64,000 nucleotides of DNA, taken from NCBI GenBank assembly GCA_900759665.1, contig CAAEWE010000025.1:1-64000 (forward strand), in the 5' to 3' direction. The position numbers and the translations under genes are program-made. The stretch comes from Lachnospiraceae bacterium (GTDB lineage Bacteria; Bacillota; Clostridia; Lachnospirales; Lachnospiraceae). Below, in pieces: positions 53,040 to 61,610 of this stretch. Under the pieces are notes generated by a model that had not been told where the DNA came from, made no database searches, and worked only from the letters and a program-made list of their open reading frames with translations. The stretch's first letter is position 1, and the number at the start of each line of letters is the position of its first letter.

Positions 53040-54484
53040 TACAGTACCTCCTGAATCTCCTCATAACGGATACGAAGCTGTGGCATTTTTGTCATAGTCG
53101 TATAATAATTTACTGCCCAGTCCTCTCCCTGAGACGGATCGTTCTCTCCTGTCGCCGGAGGTGCAAAAATATTCAGAGTCATCTCCGTACCCGGCTCAAC
53201 CGGTGTCTCAAAAAATGCAGACATCATATCAACTGTCTTCGTGCCCGGTGCTTTATAGAACCAGCGTCCATTTAATTCCATCATCAGGTTCAGATCTTCC
53301 TCAAAGGTAATCTCGCAAAACTCCGGTGTCTTCTCAAAGGTGATCGGAATCGCAATTCCCTCCGCATCCTCTGCACCTCCCCAGCGAAGTGTTACCGGCA
53401 ATGCTGCATCTTCTGTCTCCTCCAATCCCGGCAGAAAGAACGGATCCTTCAGAATGTCCTTGTAATCCTTGAGGATCGGCTGTGGAATACCCACTGCAGA
53501 ATTATTCGGATCCTCAATCTCCAGTCCAAGACGTCCTCTGTCCCTGAATTGGTACATAGAAAATCCATCGAACCAGTCCGCATTTTCGGACTTTAATTTC
53601 TCTACAAAACGCTTAATGGAATCTCCCTGATGCATCGGTCCGGTCACATCACCGTCTGTATTAAACTCAGAGATCACGAATGGCTTGCACTCCCCATGAT
53701 TTACCTTTGTCATTCTCTTAGAAGTTTTATTCAGACGCTCAAAGAACGGATCTACCGGTGTCATTGCATAGCTGTCCCCGCCCTTTTCGCATACATCAAA
53801 GGGCCATCCATAATGAAGAGCCAGATAACAGTCATTGGACCAGATATCTGCAATATCAAAAGCCTCCTTAAACTCCTCCTCATACTGTACCGGCGCATCC
53901 TCAGCCTCCAGATCTCCTACAGCTCCTCCACAAAATACCAGTGAGATCTGTGGTGCCTCCTCCTTCACGATCTTTGCAAAGCGTACAAAAAACTCTCCGA
54001 TCTCCTTGTAGGAAAAACGCTGATTGTGGGTAAACCAGTCACCGGCACACTCATGGTTGATACGCAGACGCATTCTGCCAAAGGGCTTCAGCTCCTTTGC
54101 GATCTGACGGAGATATTCATCCTCCAGAGAACAGTCAATGGTCAGCGTCAGAGCGACATCCTGTCCGTGGCGGCGAATATCCCTCATCTGCTGAAACGGC
54201 TCTCCCTTCGTGTCCCCATCAAGACCTCCACGATATGGAAAATAATCATCATACGGATAATCCCACTGAAAATGAATCTCCATATCTTTACATGCCACAC
54301 TGATCCGCTCCGGCCATTCCTTGTCCTTTGGATAATAAGTATACATGATACCAATATTTCTGTGAGGTCTTCCCAGAGTATTTAAAATATAATCCTGATT
54401 TACATACTCTGCTCTCTCACTTCCATCCCCCAGATCAAGACCACAGGCCGCCGGAGTCAATTTCACTTTTTTAATTTTATCCAT
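53039..54484 (-). CDS. Putative GH26-like clan-A glycosidase
   Basis: 481 aa, cytoplasmic. No exact family is certain. It shows a TIM-barrel pattern: strand RMRLRINHECAGDWF, comparable with the R-x-x-H-E-x-x-G-x-W acid/base motif of GH26, and KPFVISEFN, a likely nucleophile Glu strand. The C-terminal 130 residues form a beta-rich domain ending in YYTTMTKMPQLRIRYEE. Substrate unknown; mannan or xylan fragments would fit the surroundings. Divergent from a small membrane-protein gene with a 12-bp palindrome between them. Confidence 0.6.
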   Translation of the reverse strand: MDKIKKVKLTPAACGLDLGDGSERAEYVNQDYILNTLGRPHRNIGIMYTYYPKDKEWPERISVACKDMEIHFQWDYPYDDYFPYRGGLDGDTKGEPFQQMRDIRRHGQDVALTLTIDCSLEDEYLRQIAKELKPFGRMRLRINHECAGDWFTHNQRFSYKEIGEFFVRFAKIVKEEAPQISLVFCGGAVGDLEAEDAPVQYEEEFKEAFDIADIWSNDCYLALHYGWPFDVCEKGGDSYAMTPVDPFFERLNKTSKRMTKVNHGECKPFVISEFNTDGDVTGPMHQGDSIKRFVEKLKSENADWFDGFSMYQFRDRGRLGLEIEDPNNSAVGIPQPILKDYKDILKDPFFLPGLEETEDAALPVTLRWGGAEDAEGIAIPITFEKTPEFCEITFEEDLNLMMELNGRWFYKAPGTKTVDMMSAFFETPVEPGTEMTLNIFAPPATGENDPSQGEDWAVNYYTTMTKMPQLRIRYEEIQEVL

Positions 54485-54535
54485 CTTTTTTCCTCATTTC
54501 TTCATTGTAATTTTCTCATCACCTATAAATATACA

Positions 54536-54547
54536 CGAATTCGTGAT
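54536..54547. promoter_or_regulatory. Perfect palindrome in a divergent promoter region
   Basis: CACGAATTCGTG lies between the GH26-like gene (minus) and the 127-aa membrane-protein gene (plus), touching a TATAAT (54549-54554) on the plus strand. It fits an operator shared by both promoters; the regulator is unknown. Confidence 0.6.
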
Positions 54548-54584
54548 ATAATTCTACCAAAAGATTTACGAAAGGACTGATTTT

Positions 54585-54968
54585 ATGAAACGACGCATTT
54601 TGACCTATATGCAGCAGATTGATGAATTGCTTCAGGCACCTCCTGATGACACCGACTGGACCAAGGCCATCGAAAACCATCTGACACAGATCCGTTTTTT
54701 CCAGCATGAACGGCTGATCCATCTGATCGTCACAGTGCTGTTTGCCCTGATGACCACCTCCGTTGTGGTTGGTCTTGTTTCCAGCTCCAATATCTGGCTG
54801 GCAATCCTGTTGATCCCACTGCTGATCCTGCTGTTTCCATACATTAATCATTACTATCTGCTGGAAAACGGAGTCCAGAAAATGTATGAGCAATATGACC
54901 GTATGTTAGAATATCAAAATGACAAAAAGTGGAACCACTATTTTGCAGTTCCACCCAAAGAGTCATAG
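54585..54968 (+). CDS. Unknown small membrane protein
   Basis: 127 aa with a soluble, charged N-terminus (about 1-42), two hydrophobic helices (about 43-65 and 70-90) and a soluble C-terminal tail. No family recognised. ATG is preceded by GAAAGGAC. It is a lone plus-strand gene between minus-strand units and shares its upstream region with the GH26-like gene. Confidence 0.65.
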   Translation: MKRRILTYMQQIDELLQAPPDDTDWTKAIENHLTQIRFFQHERLIHLIVTVLFALMTTSVVVGLVSSSNIWLAILLIPLLILLFPYINHYYLLENGVQKMYEQYDRMLEYQNDKKWNHYFAVPPKES

Positions 54969-55023
54969 ATCACAAGATCCGCCGCCGAAGGAAACCTATT
55001 CCACTCCCCGGAAACAGGACCTG

Positions 55024-55782
55024 TCAAACATATTTGGAAACCTGAATATTCAGGTTTCCTTTTTTGGTTTCTCCTGAAATTCCATCACAGATAAATTTCC
55101 CATGACCTCGCACAGAAACAACATCTGTTTCCTTCAGAACTCCACTGTTATTTTCCTGTCCTCTTCCATTGACAAAGATTTTCTTTTCCCGGAAAAGTGC
55201 AATGCTTTGACTCCGCGACAAATGATAAAGCTTTGCGATCACCACATCCAGCCGCATGCTCGGAACGATCAGCTTCACCGCCTGAAGCTGCGGACGGACT
55301 GCCTCCGGCATCTCCTCCAGTAAACGGCATTTCACATGGGTATGCTTCACCTGATCCAGATTATCTACGATAAACGATGCCATCTTGTCCAGACAAAACA
55401 GATATGCCGTTTTGTCCCGTATCATAATATCACCAAGGGTGCTGCGATCAATTCCCAGATGCATCAGTGCTCCCAGATAATCCCGGTGGGTCAGTGCATC
55501 CGAAAACTTCTCGATCAACGGACGGATCTCAATGCAGCAGATAGGAAAGCCCGCATCATATCCCAGGCTTTCCTCGTCTCCAAAACGGAGAACCTGCCGT
55601 TCACATCCCTCCACACCGCCAAACAGTGTGGCTGTCACAGGAGCTGCATCCTTTCGTACACTATCGTAAACTGCCTGCTCCTGCTGGTTCAAAAAACCGG
55701 TATAAGTATATAATCCGGTCCGGTATGACTGATCCGCCAGATCTATAATCCTTTTTGACAGAAATTCCTCATCACGGTTCAT
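55024..55782 (-). CDS. ylmH: S4-domain RNA-binding protein YlmH
   Basis: 252 aa. An N-terminal alpha/beta domain (about 10-165) is followed by the S4 RNA-binding domain (about 175-240, RLDVVIAKLYHLSRSQSIALFREKKIFVNGR). YlmH proteins of Firmicutes bind ribosomes and are linked with rescue of stalled translation. Usually the gene lies in the division cluster (sepF, divIVA); here it is isolated between carbohydrate genes. ATG 55782 follows GAGGTGAGGA. Confidence 0.92.
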   Translation of the reverse strand: MNRDEEFLSKRIIDLADQSYRTGLYTYTGFLNQQEQAVYDSVRKDAAPVTATLFGGVEGCERQVLRFGDEESLGYDAGFPICCIEIRPLIEKFSDALTHRDYLGALMHLGIDRSTLGDIMIRDKTAYLFCLDKMASFIVDNLDQVKHTHVKCRLLEEMPEAVRPQLQAVKLIVPSMRLDVVIAKLYHLSRSQSIALFREKKIFVNGRGQENNSGVLKETDVVSVRGHGKFICDGISGETKKGNLNIQVSKYV

Positions 55783-55872
55783 GGAAATCCTCACCTCTGC
55801 ATCTCATTGTTTACGACTCATGCGTTCATCATTATAAACGTCATTACTCTTTTCAAATATAAGCATCCTTAT

Positions 55873-57399
55873 TTATACATTATCTACCCACTTTTTCATA
55901 GTCCAGTTTAAGCCGGTAAACTCACCCCAGGCATCTTCCTTCTCCTCCGGATTTACGGCATACATTGCCATGACTGTTCCGGTAAAGCCGCCTGCCACCT
56001 CGGAAGACAGGTATTTTGTTCTTGCCTTTCCAAGCTCTTTTTTCTCCCCGGCGATTTCCGCAAAGAAGGTATAAAATTCACCGTCAGACTCTACATGAAA
56101 CTTAACCTCCTGCTGCCCCTGCTCCAGAGGAACAGATGCCTTTACGCACTGTGCATCACCGGTAGTCAGACGAAGCTCAGCCTTGCTCTCACCATCTGCC
56201 TGTGCCAGATACAGATCATAATGATGATCCTCACACAGATAAAAGGTTATACCTGCCTCCGGAGAATTTCCTCCTACGGTCACATCCAGTATTGTATCAA
56301 ACTCCGACTGACGCACGCCAAGGAAGGTTGGAGCATCCACATCATCCAATGTGAAATGATTGCCCCGAAGCTTCACCCCATGCTCCGTAAACTGATAATC
56401 TGCCTGAGCATATGCTCTCAGATGACACCATCTGAGACTGTCTGCTCCCAGCTTCTCAAAAGAAACATCATAGCAAGTATCCTCGCCGGAAGCATTGAGA
56501 TTCATTTCCATCTCAGCCTCCACCTTACCGTTCACACCGGCAGTAAACCATCCGTCCTGCTGCCACTGTACCGGTACCAGAAATACCTCTCGTCCCAGAT
56601 GGTGGAACGGCATCCACATTCCCTCCTGACGGAAGCCGAGACATACGATAAATGTCGCACCATCCTCTGTCTGTACCAGATCGCCATGACCAATTCCCTG
56701 AATGCGGCTCTGGTGACCGCCAAGATCACGGTTTGTCACAACCGGATTCAGCGGATATGACTCAAATGGTCCGTACGGACTCTTTCCCCTCGCATAAGTG
56801 ATCATATGACCATATTCTGTACCGCCCTCTGCAGCTGTAATATAATACCAGTCCCCAATATGGTACAGATGCGGCGATTCCAGATAACGGCCACCATTTC
56901 CTTTCCAGATCGGCTTGCTTTCGGTCAGACGCTCTCCTGTTGCAATGTCGATCTCACACTGGAAGATGCATCCATTGCCATCCTCGTCACTGCCGTTGCT
57001 CATAAAATATGCCTTGCCATCCTCAAAGAACAGAGACGGATCGATGCCTCCCTGATCCACAAATACAGGCTCAGACCACTCCCCATAGATATCATCTGTA
57101 TATACATAGAAATTTTTGTGGTAGGTATCATTTGTAGTCACCATGTAGAAACGTCCATCATGATAACGGATCGTCGGTGCAAACACTCCACCGGAGCTGT
57201 TAATGCGCTCTAAGTCTACCTGGGTGCTTCTGGTAAGACAGTGGCCGATCTGTGTCCAATGCACCAGATCCTCACTCTCAAACAGAGGAACTCCCGGAAA
57301 ATACTCAAAGGAGCTGCATACCATATAATACTTGCCATTTGCCCTGCATACACTTGGATCCGGGTAAAAGCCCCGGAGTACAGGATTACTGATCATCAT
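55873..57399 (-). CDS. GH43 glycosidase, probable beta-xylosidase
   Basis: 508 aa, cytoplasmic. The propeller domain (1 to about 300) starts NPVLRGFYPDPSVCRANGKYYMVCSSFEYFPG with the base Asp; GGIDPSLFFEDGKAYFMS and RYLESPHLYHIGDWYYI hold the other catalytic residues. A C-terminal beta-sandwich (about 320-500) follows. It differs from the GH43 protein at 37-39 kb in sequence but has the same layout. Downstream of the second GH43 with a 110-bp gap, likely the same AraC-controlled transcript. Confidence 0.93.
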   Translation of the reverse strand: MMISNPVLRGFYPDPSVCRANGKYYMVCSSFEYFPGVPLFESEDLVHWTQIGHCLTRSTQVDLERINSSGGVFAPTIRYHDGRFYMVTTNDTYHKNFYVYTDDIYGEWSEPVFVDQGGIDPSLFFEDGKAYFMSNGSDEDGNGCIFQCEIDIATGERLTESKPIWKGNGGRYLESPHLYHIGDWYYITAAEGGTEYGHMITYARGKSPYGPFESYPLNPVVTNRDLGGHQSRIQGIGHGDLVQTEDGATFIVCLGFRQEGMWMPFHHLGREVFLVPVQWQQDGWFTAGVNGKVEAEMEMNLNASGEDTCYDVSFEKLGADSLRWCHLRAYAQADYQFTEHGVKLRGNHFTLDDVDAPTFLGVRQSEFDTILDVTVGGNSPEAGITFYLCEDHHYDLYLAQADGESKAELRLTTGDAQCVKASVPLEQGQQEVKFHVESDGEFYTFFAEIAGEKKELGKARTKYLSSEVAGGFTGTVMAMYAVNPEEKEDAWGEFTGLNWTMKKWVDNV

Positions 57400-57509
57400 A
57401 ATTTTAAATCTCCCTTATCTTTCTTAAATTTCACATTGCTTATTATTTAATTCTATTGCATGGAATCTTTCTCATAAGCGTCCCTGCATTTTTAGTTCCG
57501 ATTCATTGA

Positions 57510-58832
57510 TCATTTACGGAATACAAACGCCTCCAGATCTAAAAGCTGTCTGCCCGTAAAACTGTTCTTTGCCCATCCACTATGTGCATCCTCTGCCACA
57601 AAATATACCGCATGTCTGCCTGTGACCATGCGCATAATGCCCTCTGCCACATGATCTCCGGTACCAAACCCAATCGTTCCGATCTTCTCTCCGTCGACCG
57701 GATCATCCAGATATACGTGAATTCTGCCGCTGCATCCTCTCGGCTGCATCTTTAAGGATAATGTCATGGTTCCATTGGTAAAGTCATCGCCAAAATCAAA
57801 ATATTTCCAGCCCATCACACACCCCTCAGTAATATTGGTAATGACTCTGGTGAAGGCATCGATCTCCGTGATCATGAGCTGCTCACTGCCCTTAAGGACA
57901 CATGCCGTATCCGCCTGTGTCAGCTCATACGGATTCATGGAATCCTCAAAGCCCAGAGACGTCATTTCCACCGGTGGGATCGTTCCATCCGGCAGGATCT
58001 CGATCTTCTCCACGCAGCCTCTGCGGGACATGATCGTTCCGTTGGTCATGCGATGATAGAAAATATACCACTGATCACCGATCCTGCAGATGGATCCATG
58101 GTTGTTGCCCCCCGGAAAATCAATGCCATTGTCCACGATATAGCCACGATAAGTAAATGGCCCGGTTGGAGAATCCGAGGTTGCATACGCAAGCTGGCAT
58201 CCTCTCTTTGGCGAATAGATCAGATAGTATGTATCCCCTACCTTTCTCGGAGAACATGCTTCAAAGAAATTCCATGGCTCATCGGTTGGAATGATATTTT
58301 CCTGATAAGTGCCGTCGATCACCTGATACATATTGTCTCCGTTGATCTCACACATATAGGAGCCCAGATAACCACAATATACATAGACTCTGCCATCATC
58401 ATCCACCAGCACACCCGGATCGATAAAGGTACCGTTATCATAATGCTTAGGGATATTATACTCATAACGGGACAATAATTCAAATGGTCCCTCCGGTTTA
58501 TCGCTGACTGCCACACATCCCTTGGAATCCAGAACATATGCATAAAGATAATACTTACCGTCCTTTTCCACCACATCTGGTGCATAGAGACATTTCCCGG
58601 ACCAGTCGATGTCCGAAGCATGGTCTCTGTCTGCCTTCGTATGGAATGCATCACCATGGCACACCCACTTGCCCGGTTCATTCACAGGTGCAGACCACAC
58701 CTTCAGTTTATAATCACAAAACTCATCAGAATCCACTCTGTCATGGGAACCGTATACATAAATTCGGTCTCCAAAGACTCTCGGTTCTCCATCCGGGATA
58801 TACTCCCAACTTGGTAAATACGGATTTGCCAT
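57510..58832 (-). CDS. GH43 glycosidase, arabinosidase-like
   Basis: 440 aa, no signal peptide. The N-terminus (MANPYLPSWEYIPDGEPRVFGDRIYVYGSHD) carries the propeller's first blade. LYAPDVVEKDGKYYLYAYV and GTFIDPGVLVDDDGRVYVYCG contain the expected Asp, and NFFEACSPRKVGDTYYLIYS the acid Glu. The C-terminal 130 residues form a carbohydrate-binding-like beta domain (GCVMGWKYFDFGDD). Arabinan or arabinoxylan fragments are likely substrates. ATG follows AGGAGGAT. Divergent from the AraC gene at 59.2 kb. Confidence 0.9.
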   Translation of the reverse strand: MANPYLPSWEYIPDGEPRVFGDRIYVYGSHDRVDSDEFCDYKLKVWSAPVNEPGKWVCHGDAFHTKADRDHASDIDWSGKCLYAPDVVEKDGKYYLYAYVLDSKGCVAVSDKPEGPFELLSRYEYNIPKHYDNGTFIDPGVLVDDDGRVYVYCGYLGSYMCEINGDNMYQVIDGTYQENIIPTDEPWNFFEACSPRKVGDTYYLIYSPKRGCQLAYATSDSPTGPFTYRGYIVDNGIDFPGGNNHGSICRIGDQWYIFYHRMTNGTIMSRRGCVEKIEILPDGTIPPVEMTSLGFEDSMNPYELTQADTACVLKGSEQLMITEIDAFTRVITNITEGCVMGWKYFDFGDDFTNGTMTLSLKMQPRGCSGRIHVYLDDPVDGEKIGTIGFGTGDHVAEGIMRMVTGRHAVYFVAEDAHSGWAKNSFTGRQLLDLEAFVFRK

Positions 58833-58938
58833 TTCTTATATCCTCCTGTTTCTTTCATTGATTTACTATGGATGATTTCCGTTTCCTGTGTCTGTCCAGA
58901 AACCTCCTGTTTTTCAATATTTCCAGGCATTCTGTGTT

Positions 58939-58967
58939 TTGACACATTTCTTATGTTGTAGTATAAT
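58939..58967 (+). promoter_or_regulatory. Upstream promoter of the third AraC gene
   Basis: Plus-strand TTGACA (58939-58944), 17-bp spacer, TATAAT (58962-58967). A perfect palindrome AGCGGATCCGCT (58982-58993) follows about 8 nt after the expected start and may be an operator. The untranslated leader would be about 200 nt. Confidence 0.75.
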
Positions 58968-59014
58968 CATACGAAATAAACAGCGGATCCGCTAGAATAA
59001 TACGGACACTAATC

Positions 59015-59043
59015 TTGACATTTCGGACATGACGGGATTATAT
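59015..59043 (+). promoter_or_regulatory. Second promoter of the third AraC gene
   Basis: Plus-strand TTGACA (59015-59020), 17-bp spacer, TTATAT (59038-59043), inside the leader of the first promoter, giving a leader of about 120 nt. Confidence 0.55.
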
Positions 59044-59171
59044 TAAGATCATTAAAATTTATATTATAATCTCAAACTGCACACATGTAAAATATAGCTG
59101 TGCGAAGCTTGAGTTAAAATTCCTTAAATCGGTGCCATCATACAAAATGTCAGAACAGGAGGATACAAATT

Positions 59172-60044
59172 ATGAATTCAGAAATGCATCTTCACTATTT
59201 TACTGCCCAGAAGGATTTCCCTTTTTATATCCAGTACGGTCATCATGATGAAAATATGTTCATCCATTCCCATGCTGACTTTTCCGAGCTGGTTTTTGTG
59301 CTGGGTGGCCACGCCACCCATATTGTCAACGACGAAGAATACTCCATCCAAAAAGGGGATGTATTTGTCATCAATGAAAATACATCCCACGGTTATACAG
59401 ATCCGCATCATTTCCAGATCTGCAATATTATGTTTCAGCCGGATTATTTTCTGCGGGATTTCGGAGATATCAAATCTCTGCCCGGTTATCATTCCCTGTT
59501 CGTGATCGAACCTGCCCTGACGCAGCAGAACGGCTTCCAGTCACGTCTCCGCCTCTCCCCGGAACGCTTCGAGGACTTTGACCGCCTGATCACCCGCATC
59601 CATCACGAATACATCTCACATCCTGCCGGCTTCCAGAGTATGACAAGTGGGCTTTTCCTGCAGATGATCACCTCTCTGGCACGAATTGCCAGAGACGACC
59701 GCCGGGAACCAAACGACAATACCGTGTCCCTTGCCAATGCTGCTGCTTATATGGAGTATCATTTCCGGGAAGATATCTCCATTGAGGATCTGGCTTCTAT
59801 GTCCGGTATGTCCTCCCGCCATTTTCGCCGGGTATTCCATGACATTTATGGCACCAGTCCCCTGAAATACCTCCACACTCTTCGCATCCGCTCTGCCGCA
59901 AGACTTCTTCGCAGCACCGATCTGCCGGTAACCGAAATCGCCATCCGGAGCGGTTACCCGGACGGCAATTATTTCTCCGGCAAGTTTAAGCAGTTCATGG
60001 GCATGCCGCCTCTGAAATACCGGAATAAACACACTCAGGAATAG
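59172..60044 (+). CDS. AraC family regulator with cupin N-terminal domain
   Basis: 290 aa. The cupin sensor (about 10-100) shows HSHADFSELVFVLGGHATHIVNDEEYSIQKGDVFVI with His residues typical of AraC sugar sensors (RhaS/MelR-like). The C-terminal half holds the two helix-turn-helix motifs (ISIEDLASMSGMSSRHFRRVFHD and VTEIAIRSGYPDGNYFSGKFKQFMG). ATG follows AGGAGGAT. It should control the divergent pair of GH43 genes. Ends one base before the convergent trxB stop. Confidence 0.93.
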   Translation: MNSEMHLHYFTAQKDFPFYIQYGHHDENMFIHSHADFSELVFVLGGHATHIVNDEEYSIQKGDVFVINENTSHGYTDPHHFQICNIMFQPDYFLRDFGDIKSLPGYHSLFVIEPALTQQNGFQSRLRLSPERFEDFDRLITRIHHEYISHPAGFQSMTSGLFLQMITSLARIARDDRREPNDNTVSLANAAAYMEYHFREDISIEDLASMSGMSSRHFRRVFHDIYGTSPLKYLHTLRIRSAARLLRSTDLPVTEIAIRSGYPDGNYFSGKFKQFMGMPPLKYRNKHTQE

Positions 60045-60045
60045 A

Positions 60046-61083
60046 TCATCCCAGATATTCACATGCTGCCAATGCGGCTACTGCACCATCCGCTGCGGCT
60101 GTAGTCAGCTGACGCACTGTCTTGGTACGACAGTCTCCGGCCACAAACACCCCCTCGGTATCTGTTTTACAATCCTCTCCTGCATGAATATATCCCTGTT
60201 CATCCAGAGCTGCCAGCTCTGCAAATTCCTGATTATCCGGCATCTGCCCCACTGCCACGAAAAGTCCTGCCACAGAAAGGATCTGTTCCTTCTCCTGTTT
60301 TTTATTCCATACATGCAGCTGCTTCAAATTTCCGTCTTGATTTTTATCCAGATCTGTCACCGTACAGGAACGAAGAATCTCTACATTTTCTTTCTGCTCC
60401 AGTTTTTTTAGTTTTTCCGGCTCTCCCCGGAATTCCTCCCGGCGGTGGATCAGGTATACCTTTTCACAATACTGTGATAAAAACAACGCATCCTCCAGAG
60501 CGGTATTGCCGCCTCCTGCCACTGCTACCGGTTTTCCCCGGAAAAACATGCCATCGCAGGTAGCACAATAGGATATTCCATGACCCACCATTTTCTGCTC
60601 CTCCTTTAGTCCCAGGGGACGGTTTTTGGCTCCTGTTGCCAGGATCACACTCTGTGCCTGATAATTTTCCTGTTTATCTCCTTTTTCTGCACGGATCTGA
60701 AAGACCGGTCTGCAGGAATCCTTTCCGTCACCGGATTTCTGTTCTCTGTCCCCATCCGCTGCCTCTTCCTCTTTCCATTCTGCTGCTTCCAGATTCTGAT
60801 CACTGTATATTTCCCCGTTTTTCTGTATCTTCAACACTCTGCCGGTCTGATATTCCATTCCCAGATTCTTTGCCTGCTGATACAGCCCCTGTGCAAATTC
60901 AAAACCGGATATTTTGGAAATACCCGGATAATTTTCAATCTCCGGTGTCACCACAATCTGGCCGCCATACATTTTCTCCTCCAGTACCAGTACGCTCTTG
61001 CCTGCCCGCAATGCATAAATAGCTGCGGATAACCCCGCCGTTCCTGCACCTACGATCACAACATCATATATTTTGTCTGCCAT
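60046..61083 (-). CDS. trxB: Thioredoxin reductase with a charged insertion
   Basis: 345 aa, larger than typical TrxB (about 310). FAD-binding GAGTAGLSAAIYA is at the N-terminus, the NADPH motif is AVAGGGNTALEDALFL, the redox-active pair is CATC, and the C-terminal FAD motif is GVFVAGDCR. An insertion of about 30 residues, rich in Glu/Asp/Lys (EAAEWKEEEAADGD, then REQKSGDGKD), lies near residues 97-127 in the FAD domain. Catalytic residues are intact. It should reduce the thioredoxin encoded just upstream. Confidence 0.93.
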   Translation of the reverse strand: MADKIYDVVIVGAGTAGLSAAIYALRAGKSVLVLEEKMYGGQIVVTPEIENYPGISKISGFEFAQGLYQQAKNLGMEYQTGRVLKIQKNGEIYSDQNLEAAEWKEEEAADGDREQKSGDGKDSCRPVFQIRAEKGDKQENYQAQSVILATGAKNRPLGLKEEQKMVGHGISYCATCDGMFFRGKPVAVAGGGNTALEDALFLSQYCEKVYLIHRREEFRGEPEKLKKLEQKENVEILRSCTVTDLDKNQDGNLKQLHVWNKKQEKEQILSVAGLFVAVGQMPDNQEFAELAALDEQGYIHAGEDCKTDTEGVFVAGDCRTKTVRQLTTAAADGAVAALAACEYLG

Positions 61084-61172
61084 AAGCCCTCCTGTATCAG
61101 GATATGTTTAAATTCCTGTCTTAAATTGATTTTCTCTACTTGACCGAGTTTCTCCGCCTGACCGATTCGCAA

Positions 61173-61198
61173 GAAAGCAGGCATATCTGCCTGCTTTC
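61173..61198. terminator. Hairpin between trxA and trxB
   Basis: Perfect 11-bp stem (GAAAGCAGGCA with TGCCTGCTTTC) and 4-nt loop. It lacks a long U-tract on either strand; it probably acts as a partial terminator between trxA and trxB. Confidence 0.6.
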
Positions 61199-61262
61199 TG
61201 TATCTTCACTCTGTTATCATTGACAATTTTTACTCAGAAAATGCAACGCTTTTTCAAGCCTT

Positions 61263-61574
61263 TTACTGATGCATAAACTCCAAAAGCTCTTCCTTGCTCT
61301 TGACGCCGATATCCTTCGCCACAATCTGACCATTCTTGATAAGGATCAACATCGGAATACTTACCACCTTAAACTGCTGTGCCAGATCCATCTGCTCGTC
61401 TACATTGACTTTACAGATCTTGACATCCGTCACTTCCTCCGCCAGCTCCTCTACGACAGGACCAAGCATCATACACGGGCCACACCATCCCGCCCAGAAA
61501 TCAATGAGTACCGGCTTCTCTGACTGCATTACTTCCTGTTCAAAATTATCTGTTGTTACATGAACGACTGCCAT
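61263..61574 (-). CDS. trxA: Thioredoxin
   Basis: 103 aa. Active site WCGPC in FWAGWCGPCMML (about residues 25-36), then VDEQMDLAQQFKVVSIPMLILIKNG with the cis-Pro. General cytoplasmic disulfide reductase, partner of TrxB. ATG 61574 follows AGGAGGAT by 7 nt; the ATG two codons upstream is too close. It follows lysC by 36 bp in the same direction. Confidence 0.97.
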   Translation of the reverse strand: MAVVHVTTDNFEQEVMQSEKPVLIDFWAGWCGPCMMLGPVVEELAEEVTDVKICKVNVDEQMDLAQQFKVVSIPMLILIKNGQIVAKDIGVKSKEELLEFMHQ

Positions 61575-61610
61575 AATCATCCTCCTCTCGTTTATGATTG
61601 GATTGTCTTT

